DNA of 64,000 bases, taken from contig JADKIY010000001.1 in assembly GCA_016722575.1 (NCBI GenBank), forward strand, positions 744,001 to 808,000, in the 5' to 3' direction. The DNA comes from Elusimicrobiota bacterium (GTDB lineage Bacteria; Elusimicrobiota; Elusimicrobia; FEN-1173). Positions 42,092-50,681 of this stretch are shown here, one piece after another; positions within the stretch are counted from its first letter, which is position 1, and each line of letters starts with the position of its first letter. A program made the translations under genes and the position numbers. The notes beneath the pieces are model-generated. The model was not told where the DNA came from. It did not search any database and was given only the letters and a program-made list of their open reading frames with translations.

Positions 42092-43204
42092 ATGTCGCGC
42101 GTCGTCCTTCAAAACGTGTCCAAGTGGTACGGCCTGGTTCCCGCCGTGCAGAACGTCAGCCTCGAAGTCGAGGACCGGGAATTGTTCGTCCTGGTGGGCC
42201 CCTCGGGGTGCGGCAAAACCTCCTTGCTCCGGTTGATCGCCGGCCTGGACGACGTGTCCGACGGCAAAATTCTCATCGACCGCCGCGTGGTGAACCACGA
42301 CGCGCCCAAGTCCCGAAACATCGCCATGGTTTTTCAGAATTTCGCCCTCTACCCCCACATGACCGTTTTCGACAACATGGCCTTCGGCCTGCGCATGCGC
42401 GGCTATTCCGACGAAGAGGTCTCCGCGCGGGTGCGCCAGGCCTCCGACATGCTGGAGCTGACCCCGCTTTTGGACCGCAAGCCCAACGAAATCTCCGGGG
42501 GTCAACGACAGCGGGTGGCGGTGGGCCGGGCGATCGTTCGAAAACCTCGGGTGTTCCTTTTCGACGAACCTTTTTCCAATTTGGACGCCAAGATGCGCGC
42601 CGAAACCCGGGGCGAGCTTCTGCGCCTGCACCAACGGTTGCAGACGACCATGATCTACGTGACCCACGACCAGGTCGAAGCCATGACCCTGGGCGACCGC
42701 ATCGGGGTTTTAAAGGACGGCGCCGTTCAGCAGGTGGGGACGCCCTTGGATCTTTACCGGCGACCCAAAAACCGGTTTGTGGCGGAGTTCATCGGAAGCC
42801 CGTCCATGAATTTTTTCCACGTCACCGTGCTGGACCGGGGCGACAGCTTGTGGCTCGACCAAGGGCATTTCCAAATCAAACTGCCGCCGCGCTACCGGCG
42901 GTCGGGGTTTCTAAAGGACGGACAGGAAATTCTTTTGGGCATCCGGCCCGAGGACATTCACGACCGGCTTTTCCAGTCGGGGGGTGTCACGGAGGGCAAT
43001 TCGGTCATCGCCATCGTCCAACTTCTGGAACCCATCGGGGCCGAGACCCACGTTCACTTGGACGCGGGGGGGTCTCGCTTTTTGGCCCGGGTGCATCCGG
43101 ACAACCCTTTGGAAATGAATCAACCGATGGAAGTGGTTTTTGATTTGGACAAGTTGCACTTGTTCACGAAGAACGGGAAGGAACGGCTGCACTCGGAAGT
43201 TTAG
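42092..43204 (+). CDS. Sugar-type ABC transporter ATP-binding protein (UgpC/MsmX/MalK family)
   Basis: A 370-residue ATPase of carbohydrate ABC importers. It has Walker A GPSGCGKTSLL near residue 36, Q-loop VFQNFALYPHMTV, signature EISGGQRQRVAVGRA, Walker B VFLFDEPFSNLDAKM, and the H-loop in IYVTHDQVEAMTLGDR. The C-terminal third is the TOBE/regulatory domain typical of MalK-like proteins (GIRPEDIHD, HVHLDAGG). No permease or solute-binding protein is nearby, so it may be a shared ATPase like MsmX. It is only 2 nt behind the second cyclase gene and so appears to belong to the c-di-GMP operon, an unusual partnership. Confidence 0.93.
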   Translation: MSRVVLQNVSKWYGLVPAVQNVSLEVEDRELFVLVGPSGCGKTSLLRLIAGLDDVSDGKILIDRRVVNHDAPKSRNIAMVFQNFALYPHMTVFDNMAFGLRMRGYSDEEVSARVRQASDMLELTPLLDRKPNEISGGQRQRVAVGRAIVRKPRVFLFDEPFSNLDAKMRAETRGELLRLHQRLQTTMIYVTHDQVEAMTLGDRIGVLKDGAVQQVGTPLDLYRRPKNRFVAEFIGSPSMNFFHVTVLDRGDSLWLDQGHFQIKLPPRYRRSGFLKDGQEILLGIRPEDIHDRLFQSGGVTEGNSVIAIVQLLEPIGAETHVHLDAGGSRFLARVHPDNPLEMNQPMEVVFDLDKLHLFTKNGKERLHSEV

Positions 43205-43218
43205 GCGGTGTTTTCAGT

Positions 43219-43318
43219 CTGGGATTTTATCCCAGGCCAGCGGCCGTGAACCCCCCGCTATCGCTGTGGGTATCGTGCAAGGGGTACGCGGGTTTTAAAT
43301 TGGTGCCGGAGGGGGGAC
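43219..43318. repeat. Repeat copy A carrying the 3' end of tRNA-Leu
   Basis: This 100-bp unit starts with a hairpin (CTGGGAT, TTT, ATCCCAG), continues with a second GC hairpin, and ends with 35 bp (43284-43318) identical to 43426-43460, including the tRNA acceptor 3' strand, CCA and part of the T arm. The rest of a tRNA is missing. Confidence 0.8.
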
Positions 43319-43360
43319 GACGCCAGAAACGGGCGTGGCGGCAGGGACTGGACTTTTAAG

Positions 43361-43460
43361 CCTGGAACACTGTTCCAGGCCGGCCGCTGTGAACCCCCAC
43401 TTTCGCGGTGGGTTTCGTGCTGGAGGTACGCGGGTTTTAAATTGGTGCCGGAGGGGGGAC
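43361..43460. repeat. Repeat copy B, overlapping the intact tRNA-Leu 3' end
   Basis: The same organisation as copy A, offset by 142 bp: palindrome CCTGGAACA-C-TGTTCCAGG at 43361-43379, GC hairpin CCCACTTTCGCGGTGGG, then the 35-bp identical core that runs into the functional tRNA-Leu gene. Confidence 0.8.
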
Positions 43461-43530
43461 TTGAACCCCCACGTGGCCTAAGCCACTTGAGATTTTGAGT
43501 CTCACGCGTCTGCCATTTCGCCACCCCGGC
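43443..43530 (-). tRNA. tRNA-Leu (anticodon CAA), CCA encoded
   Basis: On the minus strand the gene begins GCCGGGGTGGCGAAATGG at 43530. The acceptor stem pairs GCCGGGG with CCTCCGGC (one G-U). The anticodon stem TGAGA/TCTCA holds the loop CTCAAAA, giving anticodon CAA, which reads UUG. A long variable arm (AAGTGGCTTAGGCCAC region) marks a type II tRNA, and the T loop GTTCAAG is standard. The discriminator A is at 43446 and CCA at 43443-43445 is genomically encoded. Confidence 0.95.
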
Positions 43531-43558
43531 AAGGGCGCTGCCAAAACCGAACAATAAC

Positions 43559-43587
43559 ATTTTCTCTTTTCCGTCGAGGATTGTCAA
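43559..43587 (-). promoter_or_regulatory. Promoter of tRNA-Leu
   Basis: On the minus strand a perfect TTGACA (43582-43587), 17-bp spacer and GAAAAT (43559-43564). Transcription should start near 43552, about 20 nt before the mature tRNA. It lies in the narrow gap to the divergent nfo gene. Confidence 0.65.
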
Positions 43588-43593
43588 CAAACC

Positions 43594-44490
43594 ATGCGCC
43601 TTGGACTCCACGTGTCGGTCAGGAACGGTCCCGTGACGGCTCTCCGTCGGGCGGCGGGGCTGGGCGCCCAAACCCTGCAGATGTTCGCGCGACATCCCCG
43701 GCGGTGGCGGGGGCCCGGGTGGGACGACGACACGGTGTCCGTCTTTCGCCGCCTTCGGGAATCCCTGGGTCTTTCGCCCCTCCTCATTCATTCCGCCTTT
43801 GTTCCCAATCTTTCCGTGTCGGAGGAAAAGTCCCACCGGCGGTCCATCCTTCATTTGGCGGAGGAGCTGCGACGGTCCGAGGCCCTGGGAGCCGACGCCT
43901 TTGTGATTCACGCGGGGGCGGCCTCGCCGGGGCGGAAGCCGGCGGAAGGGGTGGAACGGTTTCGGGCCGCCGTCCGCGAAGCGACCGTTTTGGCGCCCGG
44001 CCGGGTGTCGATTTTGTTGGAGAACGTGCCCGGCGGCGGCCGCCGCCTGGGGGGGGATTTCGGGGAGGTGGCGGCGCTCTTAAACGCGCTCCCTTCCGAT
44101 CGCCGTCCCGGCCTCTGCTTCGACACCGGCCACGCCTGGGGCGCGGGTTGGGATCTTTCCACCGCCTCGGGCATTGAGAGGACGGTGACCGCCCTGGAAC
44201 GCTCGGTGGGCCTTTCCGCGATTCGCGTGTTCCACGTCAACGATTCGGCGGCGCCCCGGGGAAGCGGACTGGATTGGCACAACCATCTGGGAAAAGGGCT
44301 CATTGGGATCGACTCGCTTCGGGCCTTTTTTGCCCGGGCCGGGCGCCGCGACGCCGCCTACATCATGGAAACCCCCCGGGACGCCATCGACGCCGACGAG
44401 CAAAATTTCAAGGCGATGACCCGCGGGCTCGCGGGCTTGTTTGACGGCGAACCTTCCGATAAAATGTCGCCGAATGACCTCCTCCTCTAA
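43594..44490 (+). CDS. nfo: Endonuclease IV (AP endonuclease)
   Basis: Cleaves DNA 5' to abasic sites in base-excision repair. The 298-residue TIM-barrel enzyme shows the trinuclear zinc ligands in order: IHSAF, FVIHAGA, LLENVPG, CFDTGHAWGAG, FHVNDS, the DWHNHLGKG motif and METP. MRLGLHVSV at the start and GAQTLQMFARHPRRW near residue 26 are family features. It pairs functionally with mutM and polA. Its 3' end overlaps the radC start by 17 nt, so the two repair-linked genes are probably coexpressed. Confidence 0.93.
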   Translation: MRLGLHVSVRNGPVTALRRAAGLGAQTLQMFARHPRRWRGPGWDDDTVSVFRRLRESLGLSPLLIHSAFVPNLSVSEEKSHRRSILHLAEELRRSEALGADAFVIHAGAASPGRKPAEGVERFRAAVREATVLAPGRVSILLENVPGGGRRLGGDFGEVAALLNALPSDRRPGLCFDTGHAWGAGWDLSTASGIERTVTALERSVGLSAIRVFHVNDSAAPRGSGLDWHNHLGKGLIGIDSLRAFFARAGRRDAAYIMETPRDAIDADEQNFKAMTRGLAGLFDGEPSDKMSPNDLLL

Positions 44491-45157
44491 TTCCGCCGGT
44501 CATCGCGCCCGCCTGCGGGAGCGATGGCGCCAAACCGGTCCCGCTGGGTTCCCCGACTACGAACTGCTGGAGCTCTTGTTGACCCAGGCGGTGCCCCGGC
44601 GGGACACCAAGCCCTTGGCCAAAGAGCTGCTCCGCCGGTTCGGAACCCTCAAAGGGGTGCTGGACGCCTCGGCGGTGGAGCTGGAATCCGTTCCGCGCAT
44701 CGGCCCCGGGGTTTCTTTTTTCTTTTCCATCCTCCGGGGAACCATGGAACGCTATTTCGAATCCGAGGCCCGAAAAACCGATCTGCTCAATTCTCCGGAG
44801 GCGGTGATCCGCTACTGCCGGGCGTCCCTGGAAGGGCTTAAGAACGAAGTCTTTGACGTGATTTTCGTTTCGACCAAAAACCGGGTTCTGGGCCGGGAAC
44901 GCCTTTCGGAGGGGACCATCGACCAGGCCGCCGTCTACCCCCGGCGGGTGGTGTCCTCCGCTCTGGCGGCCAACGCGGCCTCCCTCATATTTGTTCACAA
45001 CCACCCCTCCGGGGACCCCACGCCCTCGCCGGAGGACAAGCAGTTGACCCGCCGCCTGGAGGAAGCCGCCCAGACCGTCGGAATCCCCGTGTTGGATCAT
45101 TTGATCGTGGGGAACGGCGCCCACTTCAGCTTCCGCGAACAAGGCCTCCTGGCGTGA
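44474..45157 (+). CDS. radC: RadC-family JAB/MPN domain protein
   Basis: A 227-residue protein with an N-terminal helix-hairpin-helix UPF0758 part (HRARLRERWRQTG, ELLELLLTQAVPRRDTKPLA) and a C-terminal JAB metalloprotease-like domain with FVHNHPSGDPTPSPED, keeping the His-x-His and Asp zinc ligands. The original link to radiation resistance is doubtful; the biochemical role is unknown. ATG 44474 is preferred over the 11-codon-longer frame because the conserved region starts soon after; TAAAAT at 44460-44465 could act as a local -10 giving a nearly leaderless transcript. It is coupled to the VanZ-like gene by GTGA. Confidence 0.92.
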   Translation: MTSSSNSAGHRARLRERWRQTGPAGFPDYELLELLLTQAVPRRDTKPLAKELLRRFGTLKGVLDASAVELESVPRIGPGVSFFFSILRGTMERYFESEARKTDLLNSPEAVIRYCRASLEGLKNEVFDVIFVSTKNRVLGRERLSEGTIDQAAVYPRRVVSSALAANAASLIFVHNHPSGDPTPSPEDKQLTRRLEEAAQTVGIPVLDHLIVGNGAHFSFREQGLLA

Positions 45158-45542
45158 CGGCCCGGGGATGGTGGGCCGCGGCGGCGGTGTGGTGCGGGAT
45201 TATTTTTGCCCTTTCGGCCATCCCGGATCGAAGCCAGGGCGGGGCGCCCCTGCCCGCCACGATGTCCCGAAAAATGGCGCATTTGATCGAATATGGTTTT
45301 TTGGCTTTTTTGACCGCCCAGGCCCTTCGGGCGGGGAATCGTCCCCGTCGGGTCGTTCTGGGGGGCGCCCTGCTTTTTTGCGTTCTCTACGCCGCTTCCG
45401 ATGAATTTCACCAATCTTTCGTGCCGGGTCGGTACGCCAAAGTGCGGGACGTGGCCCTGGACGCCCTGGGGGCCGCTTTGACCCTCTCCATCTACCACCG
45501 CCGGGTTTTGGTTTTAACGAGCGGGAAGGAAACACGGAACCC

Positions 45543-45546
<4 letters not shown>
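45154..45546 (+). CDS. VanZ-like membrane protein
   Basis: A 130-residue integral membrane protein with about four helices. The family pattern is visible: WWAAAAVWCGIIFALSAIPD with the conserved FALSAIP, KMAHLIEYGFLAFL with the His-x-x-Glu-Tyr, and YAASDEFHQSFVPGR with DEXHQ, followed by a last helix VALDALGAALTLSIY. VanZ relatives give low-level teicoplanin resistance in one plasmid system, but most chromosomal members are of unknown function. The GTG start overlaps the radC stop; the end overlaps yjbQ by ATGA. Confidence 0.88.
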
Positions 45547-46007
<461 letters not shown>

Positions 46008-46035
46008 GGCGTCGGGTCGTTTTCCGACGAGGCTG

Positions 46036-46044
46036 TGGTATAAT
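46036..46044 (+). promoter_or_regulatory. Extended -10 promoter giving a leaderless transcript
   Basis: TGGTATAAT: the TATAAT at 46039-46044 ends exactly 6 nt before the ATG at 46051, so the expected first transcribed base is the A of the start codon. It matches the operon promoter at 1650 over all nine bases. Confidence 0.6.
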
Positions 46045-46050
46045 GGGGAC

Positions 46051-46770
46051 ATGGAACCCCGCCCCGATGATTATTTCAAAGGGATCAACTTCGACAAATC
46101 CTGGGAAGAAGAGGATTGGGAGAAGTTTTTTGACGCCCAGGAACGCCTGATCCGGGATTACCATTGGGTGGGCACCCCCCCGGAGCGCCCCGCCGCCGAT
46201 CCGTCCCTGTCGTTCCGCCAGGTCCTCCGCCGCTTCGGCATGGATCCGGACAGCCCCAACACCCCGCCGCGGTCCTTTTACTACACCGGGGAAGAGCCTT
46301 CGGAGGAACCGAACACCCCGCCGGGCCTTAAATTCTGGCAACAGGGCGCCGATCACGAATCCCTCCCGATGTATTGCCAGGCCAAGTGCTACGCCTACCG
46401 CGTGGTGCTCCTGATCGACGCGCGTTTTTCCAAATTTTTGGCCAAGACCTACAAAAGCCGCTCCCATCGGGAATTCCAAAAAGCCCTGACCGAATGGCGC
46501 CGCGTGGCCCAGGCCATTCCCCGCTTGGTGGCCGAAGGGCACCGCCTGGGCTACGACCCCGCCGGGGTCAAGGGAAACATCGTGTTCTGCCGGCGGGCCC
46601 TGGCCCGAACGGACGTCTGCGTTGGCCTCCTTTCCAAGATCCCCGTCCGCCATTGGTCCCGGCCGGACCACCAGCGATTCACCCAGGAAACCCTGCGGCT
46701 TCGAAACGCCCTGCACCGGTGGATTGATTTGTTGCGGGACCGGTTCGCCCCGCACCGCTCCCAACCTTAA
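46051..46770 (+). CDS. Unknown protein, leaderless
   Basis: A 239-residue soluble protein I do not recognise. The N-terminal 100 residues are acidic and aromatic-rich (DYFKGINFDKSWEEEDWEKF) with Pro-rich stretches; the C-terminal 130 residues are helical with repeated Arg (AYRVVLLIDARFSKFLAKTY, LTEWRRVAQAIPRLVAEGH, LRLRNALHRWIDLLRDRF). Four Cys (in MYCQAKC, VFCRR and DVC) are spread through the second half. No signal or membrane helix. The start is fixed by the promoter, with TATAAT only 6 nt before ATG and no Shine-Dalgarno. rmuC starts 4 nt after the stop, so it may share its transcript and hint at a nucleic-acid role. Confidence 0.7.
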   Translation: MEPRPDDYFKGINFDKSWEEEDWEKFFDAQERLIRDYHWVGTPPERPAADPSLSFRQVLRRFGMDPDSPNTPPRSFYYTGEEPSEEPNTPPGLKFWQQGADHESLPMYCQAKCYAYRVVLLIDARFSKFLAKTYKSRSHREFQKALTEWRRVAQAIPRLVAEGHRLGYDPAGVKGNIVFCRRALARTDVCVGLLSKIPVRHWSRPDHQRFTQETLRLRNALHRWIDLLRDRFAPHRSQP

Positions 46771-46774
46771 CTTT

Positions 46775-47884
46775 ATGTCCCTCCCCGTGACGGCGTTGGT
46801 CGTTGTGACGGTCCTCCTGGCCGTCGGGCTCCTCTGGGCCCTTTGGGGGCGCCGGCCTTCGCCGCCGGACAACGGTTTAACCCTTCTTCAACAACAGTTG
46901 GATCTCCTGCGCCAACAATCGGCGGAATCCAGCCAATCCCAGTCCCGGGCCCTCGCCGAAAACCTGTCGCGCCTGACCTCCGAGGTCAACCGGCAAATGG
47001 AAGCGGTGTCCCGGCAGGTGTTGGAAGGCCAAAAGTCCGTGGGCGACCGCCTGGACAACGCCGCGCGCGTTGTGGGCGAGGTTCAAAAGAACCTGGGGGC
47101 CCTGGGCGAAGCTTCCGAAAAGATTTTCGAGGTGGGCAAGGACATCGCCGGGTTGCAGGACATCTTGCGGGCGCCGAAACTTCGGGGCGGCCTGGGGGAG
47201 TATTTCCTAACGGACCTCCTTTCCCAAATCCTCCCCGCCCGGAACGTCACCTTTCAATACGCCTTCCGGTCCCGGGAAACCGTGGACGCCGTCATCCGCC
47301 TGGGCGAACGCCTGGTCCCGGTGGACGCCAAGTTTCCCCTGGAGACCTTCCGCAAGGTGCTTGACGCCAAGTCCGACGAGGATCGACTCGCGTTCCGCCG
47401 GAAGTTCACCCAGGACGTGCGCAAGCACGTGGACGCCATCGCCGCCAAATACATTCTGCCCGACGAAGGCACCTACGATTTCGCCCTGATGTACATCCCC
47501 GCCGAAAACGTGTATTACGAATGCATCGTGAAAGACGACAACGCCGGGTCCGACAGCGCCCTGGTGGAATACGCCCTAAAACGCCGCGTGGTTCCCGTGT
47601 CCCCGGGGAGCTTTTACGCCTACCTCCAGGCCATCGCCATGGGGTTGCGGGGGTTTCAGATCGAAGAGAACGCCCGCCGCATCATGGACGACCTGGGGCG
47701 TCTTCGGGTGGATTTTGAACGATTCGCCGAGGAATTCGAGGTGCTGGGCAAGCACTTGTCCAACGCCAAGGTGAAGCACGACGACGCGGGTCGGCGGCTC
47801 GACCGGTTTCAAGAAAAACTGGAACGGGTGCAAGACGCCCCCGCGTTGGCCAAAGACCCTTCCGAACCCGCCGCCCTCCCTTAA
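46775..47884 (+). CDS. rmuC: RmuC-family DNA recombination protein
   Basis: A 369-residue protein thought to limit recombination at inverted repeats, with a PD-(D/E)XK-like nuclease fold. An N-terminal membrane anchor (VVTVLLAVGLLWALWG) leads into a long coiled coil (about 32-130, Gln/Ser-rich). The RmuC domain follows with RGGLGEYFLTDLLSQILP, FRSRETVDAVIRLGERLVPVDAKFP (the core acidic and Lys residues) and FALMYIPAENVYYECI. ATG 46775 is chosen just after the preceding gene's stop; the upstream part of the frame is out-of-frame shadow. It is the last plus-strand gene before the giant minus-strand locus. Confidence 0.93.
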   Translation: MSLPVTALVVVTVLLAVGLLWALWGRRPSPPDNGLTLLQQQLDLLRQQSAESSQSQSRALAENLSRLTSEVNRQMEAVSRQVLEGQKSVGDRLDNAARVVGEVQKNLGALGEASEKIFEVGKDIAGLQDILRAPKLRGGLGEYFLTDLLSQILPARNVTFQYAFRSRETVDAVIRLGERLVPVDAKFPLETFRKVLDAKSDEDRLAFRRKFTQDVRKHVDAIAAKYILPDEGTYDFALMYIPAENVYYECIVKDDNAGSDSALVEYALKRRVVPVSPGSFYAYLQAIAMGLRGFQIEENARRIMDDLGRLRVDFERFAEEFEVLGKHLSNAKVKHDDAGRRLDRFQEKLERVQDAPALAKDPSEPAALP

Positions 47885-47916
47885 TCGTTGGCCGACCGCT
47901 AAAAAACCCTATCGTA

Positions 47917-48007
47917 CGCCATTCCGGAATGATCGTGTCCGGAATCCATGTTTTTCTCCGACGGAAGAGAACCCCTGGATTCCGGCCAGAGGCATGCCGG
48001 AATGACG
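47917..48007. repeat. REP-like palindromic element
   Basis: Imperfect inverted repeat of about 33-nt arms (47917-47950 and 47975-48007) around the motifs CATTCCGG and CCGGAATCCA. This CATTCCGG / GGATTCCGG style is common in dispersed palindromic elements of many bacteria. It lies between the convergent rmuC and giant-locus ends, a usual location. A single copy is seen in the window. Confidence 0.6.
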
Positions 48008-48026
48008 GGCCCTTGGGTTTGTCAGA

Positions 48027-48058
48027 GAAAAAAAATCCCCGCGGAGGGCCGCGGGGAT
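48027..48058 (-). terminator. Rho-independent terminator of the giant minus-strand locus
   Basis: Perfect 10-bp stem (48035-48044 with 48049-48058), a 4-nt loop and, on the minus strand, a run of eight or nine T. It lies 37 bp beyond the stop codon at 48096. Confidence 0.88.
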
Positions 48059-48095
48059 CGGGGTGAATCGGTTTACCGTTTGATCGGCGGTGGAA

Positions 48096-50681
48096 TTACG
48101 CCTGGGTCATGATCTTGAGCATCGTCGCGATGTCGTTGGCGATGGCTTCGGAAAGCTTTTGCAGGCCGATGATCAGGAAACCCGCGGCTTTGGTGACGCT
48201 CTCGGCGTTCCGGGCGATGATCCGGGTTCCTTTCATCATTCCCGCTTTCTGGTTTTCCGGCCGGTTGATCCAGGCCACCACTTCCGACATGACCACGCGG
48301 CCCTCGGCGTCCACCAGCCCCGGCACGCGGCCGGGCGTCAGCACGTGGACCACCGCTTCTTTTTGCACGGCATTGGCGAAGACATCGTTCAAGGGGTTGG
48401 CGCCTTCGGCCGCGACGATTAAATTGGTTCCCGGTCGGACCGCTTCGGCCAGCCCCGTGAGGAAAATCCGCATGTCCTTCTGTTCCCGGGCGCTCCAACC
48501 CATGTAACCAACCAAATTGACGTGGAGGGTGGTGGCCGAATCCTGGGCGGCCCGGGCCCCCGCGGCCAGCAGAGCGCCTTCGGCCAATTGTTCCTGACGG
48601 GCGGGTTCGTTGATCAGCCGCCGGGCGGCGGCGCGGTCGTTGGAAAGGAGCTGGACGAGGCTTTCGAAACCGCTCAGCCGGGTGGCGTCGTCCACCGACG
48701 TGTATTCCGAACGAAGGTCGTTGAAGTTTCGCGCGGTCCAATAATCGCCGCTTCCGACCGGGGTCGGAATCGTGAAATTGAAGGGTTCCGCTTTGGAACC
48801 CAAAAGCGTTTCCATGAGGGCCAATCGCGCCCAGGCGTTAAAGTCTTCCTCGCCCGTTCCGGGGGACCGGCGGCCGTTGGGCCCCTTGGGCGTTTCGACG
48901 CCCGCGGGCAGACCGAGGGTCGGCGATTTGGGGGTGGCCGGGATCCCCAGGTCCACGGGGAAGGACCGGTTCCGGGCGTCCACAAACGTGAGGGTGACCC
49001 GTCCGTCCGTCACGCCGACCGTGTAGGTGGTCAACCCGTAGACCGCTTGAACCCGGAAAACCCGTTGGCCGATCAAGGGAACCAGCCGATTGATTTCGGC
49101 TTTGACGGCGCTGTGGTTGGGGCTTAAGAGCGCGGGCGTCGGGGATTCGCGAAGAAGGAAGGACACCACGGCCGGAACGACGTCGTACCGCAGCCAGAAG
49201 GCGTTTCGCGGAGACAAATTCGTCGCGCCCAGAACGCCCAGGGCCTGGGGATTGTAAAACTCCAGGGCGGCCGGCAATCCGAACCGTTCGCGAACGCCCG
49301 GCCAGTCTTTGGCGGCGGCGTCGATGTAGGGAAGCAGGGAGGAGGCGATCCGGGAATCCTCCGCCAAGGTGTCGGCTTCGGCCGTTTGGCGGTTGTCCCG
49401 GGCGATGTGCCCCGCCTCGTGGCCCCAGGTGTTCAAAAGGCCCACGGCCGTGTTGTTGCGGTCCAAATAAACGACCCGCTTGGCGTCGGCGTCCGATTCG
49501 CCCTTCTTTTTTAAATCGTTGAACAATCCCAGGGCCGGCAAATTGGAGGTGATCACCACCGCGCCGACCTTGGAGGTGTCCAGTTTCCAGGTGTGGGTCA
49601 CCTCCAAAAGCCAGGCCAAAATCTTGGCGTCGTCGGCCGTGTTCGCTCCCTCCAAATTAATTTTTTGAAGTTGAGCCGAGGCCTGCAGAAGCGGGTTGGA
49701 CTTTGCCATCCATTGCTCGGCCCGCTTGATCGACGCCTCGCTGGGCGCCAACTGGGACATGTCCAGGCGGGCCACTTGGGCCCGTTCCAGCGTGGCCAGG
49801 GGCAGGTTCGGGGTTTCCACGTTGGCTTGGGAAAGGGCCAGGGGGACGCTCAAAAGGTTGAGGGACAGGAGGGCGGCGGTGGCCAGGCCTTTGACGAAGC
49901 CGGTGCGATCGGCCATCCATCGCGCGACGGAATCGCGTACGTTGAGAAGCGCGTGGGCCGCGACCCCGGCGGCCGCCGCCGCGGCGGTCATCCAATGGGA
50001 CACGCCGCCGGTCATAAACAGGTCCAGCATCATGAGAGGGACGAAGGTAGTGGACGCGATGGCCGTGGCCCCCACGGCGCGCCCAAAGGTTCCCGGGGCG
50101 GGCTCAAACCGTTTCGTCGCCGGGTTGTAATTCAGAATGCCGCTCACGTAGTGGGCGCCGAAAAGGGCTACTCCCAACGTGGCGTCGTTCAGCAGATCGG
50201 AGCCTTCCGCGTAGCCGGTGAAGGGAAGAAGGAAGTTCACCGCCAGGAGGAGCACCGATTCCAGGGCGCCGAAAAGGGCGAAGGAAAGGTTTCGGGAATT
50301 CCCGAGGGACGGGAACCGGTCCAAAAGGGCGTTGGCCACCGGCGCCCACCAGCCGACGGCGCCGCGGGTCGGGCCGTGGGCGGGGGCCGCGGCGGCGGGT
50401 TTCGTGGCCGAGAAACCAAGGCCGGTTAGCACTTCCGTTTGAATAAACTGGGTCAATTTCGGCCAAAGGGTGTCCGGTTCTTCGTCGGGCATTTCGATAA
50501 CGACGAGCTTGTCCTCAAATCCAAGCTTTTTGGCCTGGGCCTTGAGCACCGCGAGGGCCGTGGCGGCGGGACGACCGTCCGGCCGAAGGGCCTTGGTGTC
50601 GACGAAGGCGATCAGGAAGTCGGGTTTGCGGGCGCGCAGGGTGTTCTCGTCGAATTTCGTCGTCGCGGGCGGGATATACAC
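48096..50681 (-). CDS. Giant protein, C-terminal section (phosphatase-like tail, membrane region, zincin-like motif)
   Basis: This 861-residue frame starts at a GTG that is probably internal: the frame is open upstream to about 50812 and reads APDPEALKTIRFFSAGLGANG, the expected continuation of the preceding ORF before its frameshift. The first 70 residues finish a low-molecular-weight-phosphatase-like domain (KFDENTLRARKPDFLIAFVD). About six hydrophobic segments follow (residues 90-290), laid out like a diverged copy of the repeated membrane module. Near residue 420 is TWGHEAGHIARD, an HEXXH motif of zinc peptidases. The C-terminal 300 residues are Ala-rich with Rossmann-like strands (LHVNLVGYMGW, TNLIVAAEGANPL). 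It is followed by a strong terminator. Function unknown. Confidence 0.6.
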   Translation of the reverse strand: MYIPPATTKFDENTLRARKPDFLIAFVDTKALRPDGRPAATALAVLKAQAKKLGFEDKLVVIEMPDEEPDTLWPKLTQFIQTEVLTGLGFSATKPAAAAPAHGPTRGAVGWWAPVANALLDRFPSLGNSRNLSFALFGALESVLLLAVNFLLPFTGYAEGSDLLNDATLGVALFGAHYVSGILNYNPATKRFEPAPGTFGRAVGATAIASTTFVPLMMLDLFMTGGVSHWMTAAAAAAGVAAHALLNVRDSVARWMADRTGFVKGLATAALLSLNLLSVPLALSQANVETPNLPLATLERAQVARLDMSQLAPSEASIKRAEQWMAKSNPLLQASAQLQKINLEGANTADDAKILAWLLEVTHTWKLDTSKVGAVVITSNLPALGLFNDLKKKGESDADAKRVVYLDRNNTAVGLLNTWGHEAGHIARDNRQTAEADTLAEDSRIASSLLPYIDAAAKDWPGVRERFGLPAALEFYNPQALGVLGATNLSPRNAFWLRYDVVPAVVSFLLRESPTPALLSPNHSAVKAEINRLVPLIGQRVFRVQAVYGLTTYTVGVTDGRVTLTFVDARNRSFPVDLGIPATPKSPTLGLPAGVETPKGPNGRRSPGTGEEDFNAWARLALMETLLGSKAEPFNFTIPTPVGSGDYWTARNFNDLRSEYTSVDDATRLSGFESLVQLLSNDRAAARRLINEPARQEQLAEGALLAAGARAAQDSATTLHVNLVGYMGWSAREQKDMRIFLTGLAEAVRPGTNLIVAAEGANPLNDVFANAVQKEAVVHVLTPGRVPGLVDAEGRVVMSEVVAWINRPENQKAGMMKGTRIIARNAESVTKAAGFLIIGLQKLSEAIANDIATMLKIMTQA

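Noticed and set aside
43219..43460. CRISPR array
   Set aside because: Only two repeat units, containing tRNA sequence, with no spacer series and no cas genes.
46010..46029. Terminator after yjbQ
   Set aside because: A 6-bp hairpin without a following T-run; it overlaps the -35 region of the next promoter and is more likely incidental or regulatory.
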